Of a stretch of 64,000 bases of DNA, positions 8,381-16,796 are shown piece by piece. The position numbers and the translations under genes are program-made. Source of the DNA: G963665185 sp049723905 (GTDB taxonomy: Bacteria; Desulfobacterota; Desulfovibrionia; Desulfovibrionales; Desulfovibrionaceae); contig NZ_JBJKFD010000001.1 in the NCBI RefSeq assembly GCF_049723905.1, positions 2,976,001 to 3,040,000 of the forward strand, read 5' to 3'. The notes beneath the pieces were generated by a model. That model worked only from the letters and a program-made list of their open reading frames with translations, had not been told where the DNA came from and did no database searches. Each line of letters starts with the position of its first letter. Positions within the stretch are counted from its first letter, which is position 1.

Positions 8381-9133
8381 CTACCTGAAAAGATAATTCA
8401 AGGTTGTGAAGAACAGGTCCAGAAGAATGATCAAAAAAATGGACTGCACCACGGCCCGGGTGGTCATCTTGCCGACATCTGCCGCGCCCTTGCGGGCGAG
8501 AAACCCCTGCCAGCAACCGATAACCGCAATGGTGATACCAAACCCCACGCTTTTGACCAAGCCGGTGAAGAGGAAGCGGGTTTGCAGAAAACTGACGCTT
8601 TGCTCGAAATAAAGATGGCCGTTGATGCCCAGAAAACCGGAGGAAAAAAGCCCTCCGGCGCAGATACCGACGAAATCGGCCAGCACGGTAAGGCAGGGAA
8701 CCATGACCAGCATGGCAAGAAATTTGGGCCAGACAAGGTACTGGACCGGTTCCAGCCCCATGACTTCCAGGGCGTCGATTTCCTCGGAAATCTGCATGGC
8801 GGCAATTTCCGCGGCAAAGGCGGCACCGGACCGGCCCGCAATGATGATGGCGGTGAGCAGCGGCCCCAGTTCCATGAGTATGGTGACGCCGACCAGATTT
8901 GCCACGTAGGAAATGGCGCCGACTTTTTCCAATTGCTGGGCGGACTGCAACGCCAGGATAATGCCTGTACAGGCAGCGATGATGCTGACAATGGGAATGG
9001 AGTCCGCCCCAACCTTGGACAGGGATTTGAAGATTTCCTGCCGGTAGAAAGGCTTGGTGCGGACGAATATCCGGCTGATGCACTTGAGCAGTCTGCTCAC
9101 CATCCACGCCAGAACCTGGAAATCCCTGTTCAC
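8381..9133 (-). CDS. mlaE: MlaE-like ABC transporter permease
   Basis: A 250-residue inner-membrane permease of the MlaE family. About five hydrophobic segments are visible, with the conserved stretch ELGPLLTAIIIAGRSGAAFA followed by AAEIAAMQISEEIDALEVMG, diagnostic for the family. The GTG at 9133 is preferred as start because GGAGG lies five bases upstream; the ATG further upstream in the frame would place this site inside the coding region. It forms the membrane part of the Mla transporter with the two genes that follow. Confidence 0.93.
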   Translation of the reverse strand: MNRDFQVLAWMVSRLLKCISRIFVRTKPFYRQEIFKSLSKVGADSIPIVSIIAACTGIILALQSAQQLEKVGAISYVANLVGVTILMELGPLLTAIIIAGRSGAAFAAEIAAMQISEEIDALEVMGLEPVQYLVWPKFLAMLVMVPCLTVLADFVGICAGGLFSSGFLGINGHLYFEQSVSFLQTRFLFTGLVKSVGFGITIAVIGCWQGFLARKGAADVGKMTTRAVVQSIFLIILLDLFFTTLNYLFR

Positions 9134-9189
9134 GCATCCTCCATGCAGAGCAAAACTGGAACGCACTGTCCTTTTGGGCAGTGATACAA

Positions 9190-9498
9190 TCAGAGACCGA
9201 AAAGTGAGCTTACCTGGGTAAGCTGCAATATTTTTTTAACCTGCGGCGTCAGGGAAAGAATGGTCAGCGACCTTGATTTTTCAGTGAGAATACGCCGGGC
9301 CTCGATAAGCACGGCAAGGCCGGAGCTGTCGAGATATTGAAGATAGCCCAGATCGAGCTTGATGTCGCCCAATGTGGAATCGATAAAGCTTCTGAAGCGG
9401 GAACGCAGTTCGGGGGTAACGGTATAGTCGATCTCACCGCTTATGCTGATGAGACCATCCTCTGTGTTTTCGACCATTTCCCAACGTGAAGATGCCAT
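9190..9498 (-). CDS. STAS-domain protein (MlaB-like / anti-sigma antagonist fold)
   Basis: A 102-residue single STAS domain. The phospho-acceptor loop is intact: DLGYLQYLDSSGLAVLIEA, with DSSG at the usual serine. In Mla operons a STAS protein (MlaB) binds the MlaF ATPase and supports transport; because it lies 56 bases upstream of mlaE in the same direction, that role is more likely here than sigma-factor control. The retained serine leaves regulation by phosphorylation possible. The ATG at 9498 is preferred over an upstream TTG because AAGGCGG lies a few bases before it. Confidence 0.82.
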   Translation of the reverse strand: MASSRWEMVENTEDGLISISGEIDYTVTPELRSRFRSFIDSTLGDIKLDLGYLQYLDSSGLAVLIEARRILTEKSRSLTILSLTPQVKKILQLTQVSSLFGL

Positions 9499-9603
9499 TC
9501 TCGGTACCGCCTTGTTTAACTTCAATAGGTCATAATGCCCTCAAAACCATGTGAGAGGCAAGCCAAACCCTGTATTCAAGGGCATTAAGGCCGTATGCGC
9601 AAA

Positions 9604-10521
9604 TCAGGCCACACCCTGTGTAAGAGCCTGCATAAGGGCGTCGCGTTCTTCTTCGGTGGTAAAATACAAGGAAATCCGCCCTTTGCTTGCGCTGCCGCTG
9701 CACTTGACCCGAACGCCCAAAGTCTGGGCAATGTTGTCTTCCATACGGTTCAGGGCTTCGGTTACATCCTTGCCTGCCTGCCCGGCGTCTTCCTTTTTGG
9801 CTGCGGCAGCTTTTTTTGCTCCGCCATCCTTGGGCAATTCGCCGTTGGCCTTCCAATAGGCGGCCTGGGCTTCGGCCTGGCGAACGGACATTCCCGTCTC
9901 CAGAATGCGGTCGCGCAGTTCTGCCTGGGCAGTAGGGTCGGTTATGGACATAAGCGCCCTGGCGTGTCCGGCGCTGAGTTCACCGTCCGAAAGCTGGGTC
10001 TGCATGTCATCTGGCAGTTGCAGCAGCCGCAAGGTATTGGCCACGGCGGAGCGGCTTTTGCCCACGTAGTTGGCCAATTTTTCCTGGCTCAGGCCGAAAC
10101 GGTCCTGCAAATCAAAGAGCCCTTTGGCCTCTTCCATGGCATTGAGGTCCTCCCGCTGGAGGTTTTCCACCAAGGCCACGGCCAGGCTTTCCTGCTCCGT
10201 CATGGAGCGGATAAGGGCGGGAATTTCCGTCAGCCCCGCAAGTTGCGACGCCCGCCAGCGGCGCTCACCGGCAACCAGTTCGTAGGCATCGCGTTTATCC
10301 GCCTGGGGGCGCACCAAAACCGGCTGCAGCACACCCTGGCTTTTTATGGAGTCGGCCAGTTCATTCAGCGCGGTTTCGTCGAACGCCCGGCGCGGCTGCT
10401 TGGGGTTGGGCTGTATGGAAGTAATCGGCAGAAGCCGGACCTGCGGATCCTTGGCATCTTTCGGCAACCCTCCCAACAATGCGTCCAGCCCTCTTCCTAA
10501 TCCTCTATTCGGCGCAGCCAT
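9604..10521 (-). CDS. parB: Chromosome partitioning protein ParB
   Basis: A 305-residue CTP-dependent DNA clamp that loads at parS and segregates the origin region. Visible parts: N-terminal ParA-contact segment (RGLGRGLDALLGG), ParB/sulfiredoxin-like domain with PNPKQPRRAF and the GERRWRA box, the helix-turn-helix (GLSQEKLANYVGKSRSAVANTLRLL), a low-complexity Ala/Lys linker, and the C-terminal dimerization domain. GAGGAG lies six bases before the ATG. It is separated from parA by an oppositely oriented gene, unlike the usual parAB operon. Confidence 0.96.
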   Translation of the reverse strand: MAAPNRGLGRGLDALLGGLPKDAKDPQVRLLPITSIQPNPKQPRRAFDETALNELADSIKSQGVLQPVLVRPQADKRDAYELVAGERRWRASQLAGLTEIPALIRSMTEQESLAVALVENLQREDLNAMEEAKGLFDLQDRFGLSQEKLANYVGKSRSAVANTLRLLQLPDDMQTQLSDGELSAGHARALMSITDPTAQAELRDRILETGMSVRQAEAQAAYWKANGELPKDGGAKKAAAAKKEDAGQAGKDVTEALNRMEDNIAQTLGVRVKCSGSASKGRISLYFTTEEERDALMQALTQGVA

Positions 10522-10703
10522 GTGCAACTCCTCTACACTATTTAGTTCGTTTCTTGACAGACGATCCCGCCGCCTGCCATGAATAGCTGTATGCCCTTCC
10601 AGCACTGTCCAATCCGATGGGACAAGCAAACGTCGGCATGCGGCGTCATTTTATTCAGATACACGATGGGACGATGTCCCGATAGCAAAAAACGGAGCAA
10701 TTC

Positions 10704-11150
10704 ATGCAAGGCATAAACAAACCCGTCATGTTTCTCTTTGACAAGAACGAAGAATTTGAAGGTGTTCTTGTAAGCGCAGAACTTTGGAGAAAAATCGAGC
10801 CCATAGTCAGTCCTTATATGGAAGGAGAAACCACCGGGTGTGCTCCGACCCAACCGGAACGTCCCGAACCGATGAAAGACTGGGACACGCTGGTTGAGTA
10901 TTGGGACTTTGCCTATCCGGTCAACTACGAAGTAACCTGCGATGAATGCGGAAACTCAACTCCCAACTGGATCGAAGATTCTCCTCGCAAGTTCCGTCTG
11001 CTTTCTGCCAACCTGGGCGGTCTGGTAAATTTTGGATGCACCAAATGCCAAGCAAAAATCACCAAAAAACATTTCAAAGACTGCATCGAATCCTCAACCA
11101 CGCCCTTTTGTGATGAAAAAGATCCGAAGCTGAATGCGGTGTACGGCTAA
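10704..11150 (+). CDS. Conserved-looking hypothetical protein with zinc-ribbon cysteines
   Basis: A 148-residue soluble protein that I do not recognise. Two pairs of cysteines (CDECGNS at about 77-80 and CTKC at about 113-116) have the spacing of a zinc ribbon. The N-terminal 60 residues are acidic and contain WRKIEP and a PYMEGE stretch. CGGAGC lies six bases before the ATG and a terminator follows, so it is a real single-gene unit. It sits between parA and parB, both on the other strand. A DNA- or RNA-contacting role is possible but not shown. Confidence 0.75.
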   Translation: MQGINKPVMFLFDKNEEFEGVLVSAELWRKIEPIVSPYMEGETTGCAPTQPERPEPMKDWDTLVEYWDFAYPVNYEVTCDECGNSTPNWIEDSPRKFRLLSANLGGLVNFGCTKCQAKITKKHFKDCIESSTTPFCDEKDPKLNAVYG

Positions 11151-11183
11151 AGAGCCAGCACCCCACAATTTGTTGAGCATTTT

Positions 11184-11210
11184 GGCGGCCCATCCGGGCC
11201 GCCTTTTTTA
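11184..11210 (+). terminator. Intrinsic terminator
   Basis: GGCGGCCC-ATCC-GGGCCGCC at 11184-11203 is followed by TTTTTTATTTTT. It ends the zinc-ribbon gene; the A-rich left side could also help to end parA transcription from the other strand. Confidence 0.85.
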
Positions 11211-11254
11211 TTTTTCAATCTTTAAAATTTGCAACGGAAACTTTCGCTAAAAAA

Positions 11255-12031
11255 CTAGCCAAGCATCTTCGGCTTTCTGCGAACAATTTCCTGAGCCAGA
11301 GAAAGATACGACCTCGCCCCAACGGATTTTATATCGTAGGAGATAATCGGCTTGCCGAAACTTGGAGCTTCCGACAAACGAACGTTTCTGGGGACGATAG
11401 TTTCAAAAAGGTCATTGGGAAATGTCTTGCGAACTTCGTTTTTCACCTGATTGGAAAGTTTGTTTCGCCTATCAAACATGGTGAGCACGACACCAAGGAA
11501 GTTGAGATCTGGATTGAGGCGTTTTTGCACCAGGGTAAATGTTTTCAGCAGCTGGGCAATACCTTCCAAAGCATAATATTCGCACTGCAAAGGAACCAAA
11601 AGTTCTCTGGCAGCACAAAGTGCGTTTACCGTAAGCAACCCAAGAGAAGGAGGGCAGTCGATAATTACGTATTCGTATCCTTCCTGCACTTTATCCAGCA
11701 GATCTCTCAGATAAAACTCCCGACCAAGCTTGTCGGCAAGTTCAAGTTCTGCGCCAACCAGATCTTGGGACGCAGGAAGAAGCGAAAGATACGGAAGCGC
11801 GGTATCGTAAATGGCATCCGTCCCATTGGCATTATCAAAAAGCGCACGATACAGATCGGGCTGCCCATCATCCAGGTACACCCCTACCCCGCTGGATGCG
11901 TTTGCCTGAGGGTCGCAGTCCACCAGCAGCACCTTTTTCTCCATTACAGACAGACACGCCGCAAGATTGACCGACGTTGTTGTCTTTCCAACGCCGCCTT
12001 TCTGGTTCGCAACTACAATAATCCTTGGCAT
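11255..12031 (-). CDS. parA: Chromosome partitioning ATPase ParA (Soj)
   Basis: A 258-residue deviant Walker ATPase that binds non-specific DNA and drives origin segregation together with ParB. The deviant Walker A box (KGGVGKTTTSVNLAA, about 11-25), the DCDPQANAS box and the Walker B-like YVIIDCPPSLG are intact. A perfect parS site lies 35 bases upstream of the start codon. Several codons are AT-richer than in neighbouring genes (for example near the C-terminus), but the protein is normal in length and motif content. Confidence 0.96.
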   Translation of the reverse strand: MPRIIVVANQKGGVGKTTTSVNLAACLSVMEKKVLLVDCDPQANASSGVGVYLDDGQPDLYRALFDNANGTDAIYDTALPYLSLLPASQDLVGAELELADKLGREFYLRDLLDKVQEGYEYVIIDCPPSLGLLTVNALCAARELLVPLQCEYYALEGIAQLLKTFTLVQKRLNPDLNFLGVVLTMFDRRNKLSNQVKNEVRKTFPNDLFETIVPRNVRLSEAPSFGKPIISYDIKSVGARSYLSLAQEIVRRKPKMLG

Positions 12032-12065
12032 GGCAGGGCATCTCCTGTGGCTTATCCGCTTCTAG

Positions 12066-12081
12066 TGTTTCACGTGAAACA
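12066..12081. promoter_or_regulatory. parS: parS centromere site
   Basis: TGTTTCACGTGAAACA is a perfect 16-bp palindrome identical to the consensus parS motif bound by ParB. It lies 35 bases upstream of the parA start, so ParB loading here could also influence parA transcription. I saw no second perfect copy while reading the window. Confidence 0.95.
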
Positions 12082-12155
12082 GCACTTTATGATCCTTCAG
12101 AGTTGTACGCAGATATGCAAAAAAAGAAAAGAGCACATCACGTAAAAACATAAAA

Positions 12156-12180
12156 AAAGACCCTGAAAACAGGGTCTTTC
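12156..12180. terminator. Bidirectional terminator between epimerase and parA
   Basis: GACCCTG-AAAA-CAGGGTC at 12159-12176 is flanked by A7 on the left and TTTC on the right. It lies between the parA promoter region and the 3' end of the leftward epimerase gene. Confidence 0.7.
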
Positions 12181-12273
12181 TCATTAGCGTGCAGCTCTGC
12201 GTAGTGGCCAGCAGGCCGTCAGCTCTTGAAATACGCGGGCTGCGGCGGCATACGCCTGAATGCGGCAGACATG

Positions 12274-13281
12274 TTAAACCTTATAATATTCGCGATACCA
12301 GGCTACAAACGCCCCAATACCCTTTTCAATGGGAGTGTTGGGCTTGAAGTCCACATCGCGCTTCAGGTCTTCCACGTCGGCAAACGAAGCCGGAACGTCG
12401 CCAGGCTGCATGGGCAGATATTCCTTTATGGCCTTTTTGCCCAGATAGTCCTCGATGGCCGAGATGTAGCGTTCCAGCTCCACCGTATTGTTGTTGCCGA
12501 TATTGTAGACCTTAAACGGTGCCGGGCTGGTGCCGGGGTCTGGTGCAGCGCCGTCCCAATCGGGATTGGGTACGGGAATCTTCTGCGAAACACGGACAAC
12601 ACCCTCAACGATGTCATCAATATAGGTAAAGTCGCGGCGCATTTTGCCGTGGTTGAAAACCTTGATGGGCGTGCCGTCGATAATACCCTTGGTGAACAGG
12701 AAGAGCGCCATATCCGGCCTGCCCCACGGGCCGTACACCGTGAAAAAGCGCAGTCCGGTGCAGGGAAGGTTGAACAGATGGCTGTAGGAATGCGCCATAA
12801 GTTCATTGGACTTTTTGCTCGCCGCGTACAAGCTGATGGGATGGTCCACGTTGTCGTGAATGCTGAACGGCATTTTGGTGTTCAGGCCATACACGGACGA
12901 AGACGAAGCAAAAACAAGATGCTTTACGCCGTTGTGCCTGCACCCTTCCAGCACGTTGGCAAAACCAACGATGTTGGACTGGATGTAGTCTTCGGGGTGG
13001 TCCAGGCTGTGGCGAACGCCTGCCTGGGCCGCCAGGTTGACCACAACATCGAATTTTTCCGCGGCAAACAGCTCGGCCATGGCCGCCCCATCGGAAAGAT
13101 CGATGGGCGTGTGTTTAAAGGCGGGGTATGCCTGCAACTGCGACAGGCGGTCTTTTTTGAGTTCTACGGAATAGTAGTCGTTCAGGCAGTCGAGGCCGAC
13201 GACTTCGTAGCCCATTTCAAGGTATCTTTTGGAAAGATGGTATCCAATAAAACCGGCAGCGCCGGTAACAAGGCACTTCAT
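12274..13281 (-). CDS. UDP-glucuronate 4-epimerase-like NAD-dependent epimerase
   Basis: A 335-residue extended short-chain dehydrogenase. The NAD-binding GAAGFIGYH motif is at 7-15, the catalytic Ser region is FASSSSVYG and the YxxxK pair is in YAASKKSNE; RFFTVYGPWGRPDMALF is the pattern of UDP-glucuronate/UDP-galacturonate epimerases. The likely product is UDP-galacturonate for lipopolysaccharide or capsule. It stands alone between terminator-like sequences, with no polysaccharide cluster nearby. Exact substrate cannot be fixed from sequence alone. Confidence 0.88.
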   Translation of the reverse strand: MKCLVTGAAGFIGYHLSKRYLEMGYEVVGLDCLNDYYSVELKKDRLSQLQAYPAFKHTPIDLSDGAAMAELFAAEKFDVVVNLAAQAGVRHSLDHPEDYIQSNIVGFANVLEGCRHNGVKHLVFASSSSVYGLNTKMPFSIHDNVDHPISLYAASKKSNELMAHSYSHLFNLPCTGLRFFTVYGPWGRPDMALFLFTKGIIDGTPIKVFNHGKMRRDFTYIDDIVEGVVRVSQKIPVPNPDWDGAAPDPGTSPAPFKVYNIGNNNTVELERYISAIEDYLGKKAIKEYLPMQPGDVPASFADVEDLKRDVDFKPNTPIEKGIGAFVAWYREYYKV

Positions 13282-13455
13282 GGATGATCCTTACGTCTGG
13301 AGTGGTGAGGTAAAAAGGCAGACACAGGAGCGTCGGCCCGTTGCAACGGAGCGTACAGTATTTGCTTGCGATGTTCCAGAAGGAATACGCCGCAGCCTTG
13401 GGGCCCCAATACCTATAGATAAAAAAGCCGGAGGCCCCGCTGGCTGCGCCTTCAA

Positions 13456-14325
13456 TTAGGAAGCTGCAGGCGTATCGTCTTCGCCAGCCGCGGCAATTGG
13501 TTGCGCCGAGGGGGCAACAGAGGCTCCCCGGGGCTCGGCACTGGATGCGGCTGCGGGCGGCATGGTCTGTGCCCCCTGCCCCGTCCCCAACATGGACCCC
13601 AGCCCCTTGAGAAGATCAAAAGGCACGGGAATGATGGTGGCCGACTTGCTCTCCGCAGCCATCTCGCGCATGGTCTGCAAATACCGCAATTGCAGGGCTT
13701 CCGGGTGCGCGCTGATGATTCCGGCGGCCTGTGACAGCCGGTCCGCAGCCTGAAATTCACCTTCCGCATTGATGACCTTGGCCCGACGTTCGCGCTCTGC
13801 CTCGGCCTGCTTTGCCATGGCGCGCTGCATCTCCTGCGGAAGATCAATGTACTTCAACTCGACCGTGGTAACCTTGATGCCCCACGGATCGGTATGTTGG
13901 TCCAGAATGGACTGAATCTGCAGATTCACATTGTCTCTGTGGGAGAGCAGCTCGTCCAGCTCCACCCCGCCGCAGACGCTCCGCAACGTGGTCTGCGCCA
14001 ACTGCGACGTGGCAAACATGTAATCCTCAACTTCCACAATGGCCTTCACCGGATCTACAACCCGGAAATACACCACGGCATTGACCTTCACGCTGACGTT
14101 ATCCCTGGTAATCACGTCCTGGTTGGGCACATCCATGGCCAGTACACGCAGGGAAACTTTGATCATGCGGTCAATGACCGGAATAAGAATGATGAGACCG
14201 GGACCTTTGGCCGCAATGACGCGCCCAAGGCGGAAAACAACACCGCGCTCGTATTCGTTGAGCACCTTGAGTGCGGCAAACAGGAAGAGAAGAAGTATAG
14301 CCAGGATAGGCAGCAACGTTAACAT
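13456..14325 (-). CDS. Stomatin-like SPFH/band 7 protein
   Basis: A 289-residue membrane protein with one N-terminal helix (about 3-21) and an SPFH domain (about 25-185), including EYERGVVFRLGR and the C-terminal helix AEAERERRAKVINAEGEF typical of slipins. The tail from about 245 is rich in Ala, Pro and Ser. It lies 18 bases after the NfeD-type protease gene. Stomatin and NfeD pairs are widespread and are thought to form membrane microdomain or quality-control complexes; the protease of this pair cleaves the C-terminal part of stomatin in archaeal homologues. Confidence 0.93.
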   Translation of the reverse strand: MLTLLPILAILLLFLFAALKVLNEYERGVVFRLGRVIAAKGPGLIILIPVIDRMIKVSLRVLAMDVPNQDVITRDNVSVKVNAVVYFRVVDPVKAIVEVEDYMFATSQLAQTTLRSVCGGVELDELLSHRDNVNLQIQSILDQHTDPWGIKVTTVELKYIDLPQEMQRAMAKQAEAERERRAKVINAEGEFQAADRLSQAAGIISAHPEALQLRYLQTMREMAAESKSATIIPVPFDLLKGLGSMLGTGQGAQTMPPAAASSAEPRGASVAPSAQPIAAAGEDDTPAAS

Positions 14326-14343
14326 AGCATGCTCCTGATGGTT

Positions 14344-15705
14344 TTAAACTGATACAGACACGTCTTTCGGGGCGGAAGACGGCTTATCCACAATCAAACA
14401 CAAGCTGTCCATTCCCGTGACAACCACGGTATCTCCAACCTTTAAAGGCGTGTCCTTTTCCACAAAATTCCACAACTCACCGCGAACCAGCACCTGCCCC
14501 TTGCCGTCCCGGACCTGCATGACGCTGCCCGCAAGGCCGACCATGGCATCCGCCCCGCTGTACCGGGGGGCCATCTGCGCCTTGGTCGCCAAATATATAC
14601 CGGCAATAAGCAGAACAGACACACCGGACACAGTGACGATGACAGTGGAAATGGGGAGCGATTGCACTCCGGGCTGGTCCTTGAACAAAATAAGAGAGCC
14701 GATGAATAGGCTGATGATGCCAGCCACACTGAGCATTCCGTAACTGACGATCTTGATTTCAAGCAGGAAGAGCACCAGGCCGAAAAGAATAAGCAGCAGC
14801 CCGCTGACGCTGGTGGGCAGAATCGCCATGGCATACAGGCCCAGAAGCAGGCAGATGCCACCCAAAACTCCGGGCAGCACGGCACCGGGAGTCGTGAGTT
14901 CGAAAAACAGCCCGGCAATGCCGCCCAGCAAAAGGAAATAGGCAATCTGCGGATTGATGAGCCAGGAAAGCAGCTTGTAACGCAGTCCCGGTTCATATTC
15001 CTGCACCTGGTAGCCATCCGGACCAAAGGCCAGAACAACGCCCTTTTCCGTGGTACCGCGGGCCCCGATCTGCACCAGCAGGTCGTGAATGTCCGGCGCA
15101 ATATACTCCACCACCTTGTCCATAACCGCTTCCTGCGCAGTGATGCTCACGGCCTTGTCCACAGCCTGTTCAAACCACTGCACGTTGCGCCCGTGCGAAC
15201 CGGCCACCGAACGGACCAGACTCATAAGGTCGTTCTTGACCTTGCGGGCCATGGTCTCGTCTATCTCCTTCCCCCCAGCCTGGACCGGACTTGCCGCCCC
15301 TATTGTGGATTGCGGACTCATGGCCGCAATGTCCGATGCCGCAACAATGAAAACCCCGGCAGAGGCGGCCCTGGCGCCCGACGGCCCTACCCACACGGCC
15401 ACGGGAACAGGAGAATTGAGAATGGACTGCACAATCTTGCGCATGGAATCCACAAGGCCGCCAGGAGTGTCCAAACGGATAAGCAGCAGGCCAGCGTTGA
15501 TGGAAACAGCATGGGCAACGGCATCTTCCACAAGGTCGACCTGGGCCGGACTGATGGCTGATTCGATCTGTAAGTAGACAACTTGCCTAGGGTGCGTCGC
15601 GCTGCCCGTGCCGGAAGTCGCGTTGCGGGAAAAGGCGCTCCCGCAAAAGAACGCGAGCCCCAAAACAACGGCAAACATGGAGAACAATGCAGAGTGTTTC
15701 TTCAT
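14344..15705 (-). CDS. NfeD-type membrane-bound serine protease (ClpP-like domain)
   Basis: A 453-residue protein. An N-terminal signal peptide (about 1-26) is followed by a ClpP/crotonase-fold protease domain with RLDTPGGLVDSM and the nucleophile region GARAASAGVFI; a lysine in ARKVKNDLMS is placed as expected for the Ser-Lys dyad. Then come four to five transmembrane helices (from about 255 to 380) and a C-terminal OB-fold NfeD domain ending in VGDTVVVTGMDSL. Its partner, the stomatin-like gene, follows immediately. The start at 15705 is preferred because it begins a good signal peptide and has GAGG just upstream; the frame is open further into the repeat region. Confidence 0.92.
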   Translation of the reverse strand: MKKHSALFSMFAVVLGLAFFCGSAFSRNATSGTGSATHPRQVVYLQIESAISPAQVDLVEDAVAHAVSINAGLLLIRLDTPGGLVDSMRKIVQSILNSPVPVAVWVGPSGARAASAGVFIVAASDIAAMSPQSTIGAASPVQAGGKEIDETMARKVKNDLMSLVRSVAGSHGRNVQWFEQAVDKAVSITAQEAVMDKVVEYIAPDIHDLLVQIGARGTTEKGVVLAFGPDGYQVQEYEPGLRYKLLSWLINPQIAYFLLLGGIAGLFFELTTPGAVLPGVLGGICLLLGLYAMAILPTSVSGLLLILFGLVLFLLEIKIVSYGMLSVAGIISLFIGSLILFKDQPGVQSLPISTVIVTVSGVSVLLIAGIYLATKAQMAPRYSGADAMVGLAGSVMQVRDGKGQVLVRGELWNFVEKDTPLKVGDTVVVTGMDSLCLIVDKPSSAPKDVSVSV

Positions 15706-15795
15706 GGCCTCAATGTACGACAGTTGCAGCCGCCCTACAAGAAAAGGAAGAAAAAAACAGAGAGAATAGAGTGCACTCTGAAAATAGAAAATTTT

Positions 15796-15884
15796 CTGGG
15801 GCCATGATGGCCCCAGACCCCGCATTACTTTCAACGCGAATCCGGCCCGGACCACAAGTGGTCCGGGCCGGATTCGCGTTGAAA
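15796..15884 (+). repeat. Composite hairpin element, copy 2
   Basis: The GC hairpin CTGGGGCC-ATGAT-GGCCCCAG (15796-15816) is followed by the linker GACCCCGCATTAC and a perfect 27-bp hairpin with a two-base loop (arms 15829-15855 and 15858-15884). It lies about 90 bases upstream of the nfeD-type gene, at the left edge of the repeat region. Confidence 0.75.
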
Positions 15885-15980
15885 AGGGGGGGGTAAAATT
15901 TCTATCCAGTCACGAAAATGGTCTGAACGGTCTCTCACCGTTGCTATAGAGTAAGCTTGAATGAATTGTGGCAACAACAA

Positions 15981-16380
15981 TAACGAGTCTGTTTCGTAAC
16001 CACGACCTTTCGCCGCAGGTGACTCAAAAAGCCCAATAGGCGAGTCGTAAGTTCACCACCACCAACGGACTCCTATTCGCCACGCCCCTTCTTGGGCGTG
16101 GCGCAACTGTGGCGAAAGACCTGCCAATGCAGGTTCCAAAACTATGGTGCAAGGGCGCTACCTCACCTGGCTTGGTGCAAAGAGGCGGCAAAGATTCATT
16201 GCCAGATACCTGCGGCCCCTTAGGGTCGGAAAGGGAGGGGAAGGTTCCGGAAACAAACGGGGAAACCGGGGCCTCTACGGGTTTCCCCACTGTTTCCGGA
16301 GAATTCGACGTACTTATGCTTGAAAACTAAACGAAGGGACACCATGACTCGCTATAAGCTACCATCCTCTTCCCCTCGCA
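15981..16380. repeat. Triplicated structured element, copy 1 (full)
   Basis: A 400-bp unit with several conserved stems: GAGTCGT...GGACTC, a 10-bp hairpin at 16078-16103 (CGCCACGCCC with GGGCGTGGCG), CCTGC-CAAT-GCAGG at about 16120-16133, GGCAA...TTGCC near 16190, and a nested hairpin at 16247-16299 (CCGGAAACA and GGGGAAACC pairing with GGTTTCCCC and TGTTTCCGG). An open frame runs through it on each strand, but the base changes between copies mostly alter the protein, so it does not behave like a gene. Confidence 0.8.
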
Positions 16381-16423
16381 AGGGCATATGCACAAGGGTT
16401 TAATTTTCATGCGGCAACAGAAA

Positions 16424-16687
16424 TAACGAGTCTTTTTCGTCACCACTAACTTTCTCCGCAGGCTTCCCCAATAGCCCAACAGACGAGTCGTGAGTTCCCT
16501 CCACTAACGGACTTCTATTCACCACGCCCCTTCTTGGGCGTGGTGAAACTATGGTGGAAGATCTGCGAATGCAGCTGGCGAAACTATGGCGTAAGGGCTC
16601 TACCTCACCTGGCTTGGTGCAAAAAGGCGGCAAAGACTCATTGCCAGATACCTGCGGCCCCTTAGGGCCGAAAAGAGAGGGGAAGCT
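16424..16687. repeat. Triplicated structured element, copy 2 (3' truncated)
   Basis: This copy aligns with bases 1 to about 265 of copies 1 and 3 and then stops abruptly at GGGGAAG, lacking the nested 3' hairpin. Its central hairpin (16520-16545) reads CACCACGCCC with GGGCGTGGTG: both partners of the second base pair have changed (G-C to A-T), so pairing is kept. Confidence 0.8.
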
Positions 16688-16698
16688 CATTTAAACCA

Positions 16699-16790
16699 GG
16701 GTGTTCAAAAGCCGGGCTGGCAAGGCGCAAGACAAAGGGACGGCCGACGCGTATTCTTCATACGTAAGGATGTGCCTTTGACGCAGCAAC
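16699..16790. repeat. Partial 120-bp palindromic repeat (family with GTGTAT/ATACAC core)
   Basis: It contains GTGTTCAAAAGC, GGCAAGGCGCAAG, GCGTATTCTTCATACGT and GACGCAGCAAC, the same blocks in the same order as the full copies at 17512, 60944, 62463 and 63035. Its right end runs directly into copy 3 of the triplicated element. Confidence 0.65.
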
Positions 16791-16796
16791 AAAAAA

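Noticed and set aside
14394..14402. Perfect DnaA-box sequence TTATCCACA
   Set aside because: It lies inside the coding region of the NfeD-type protease (codons for Val-Asp-Lys) and stands alone, so it is probably chance.
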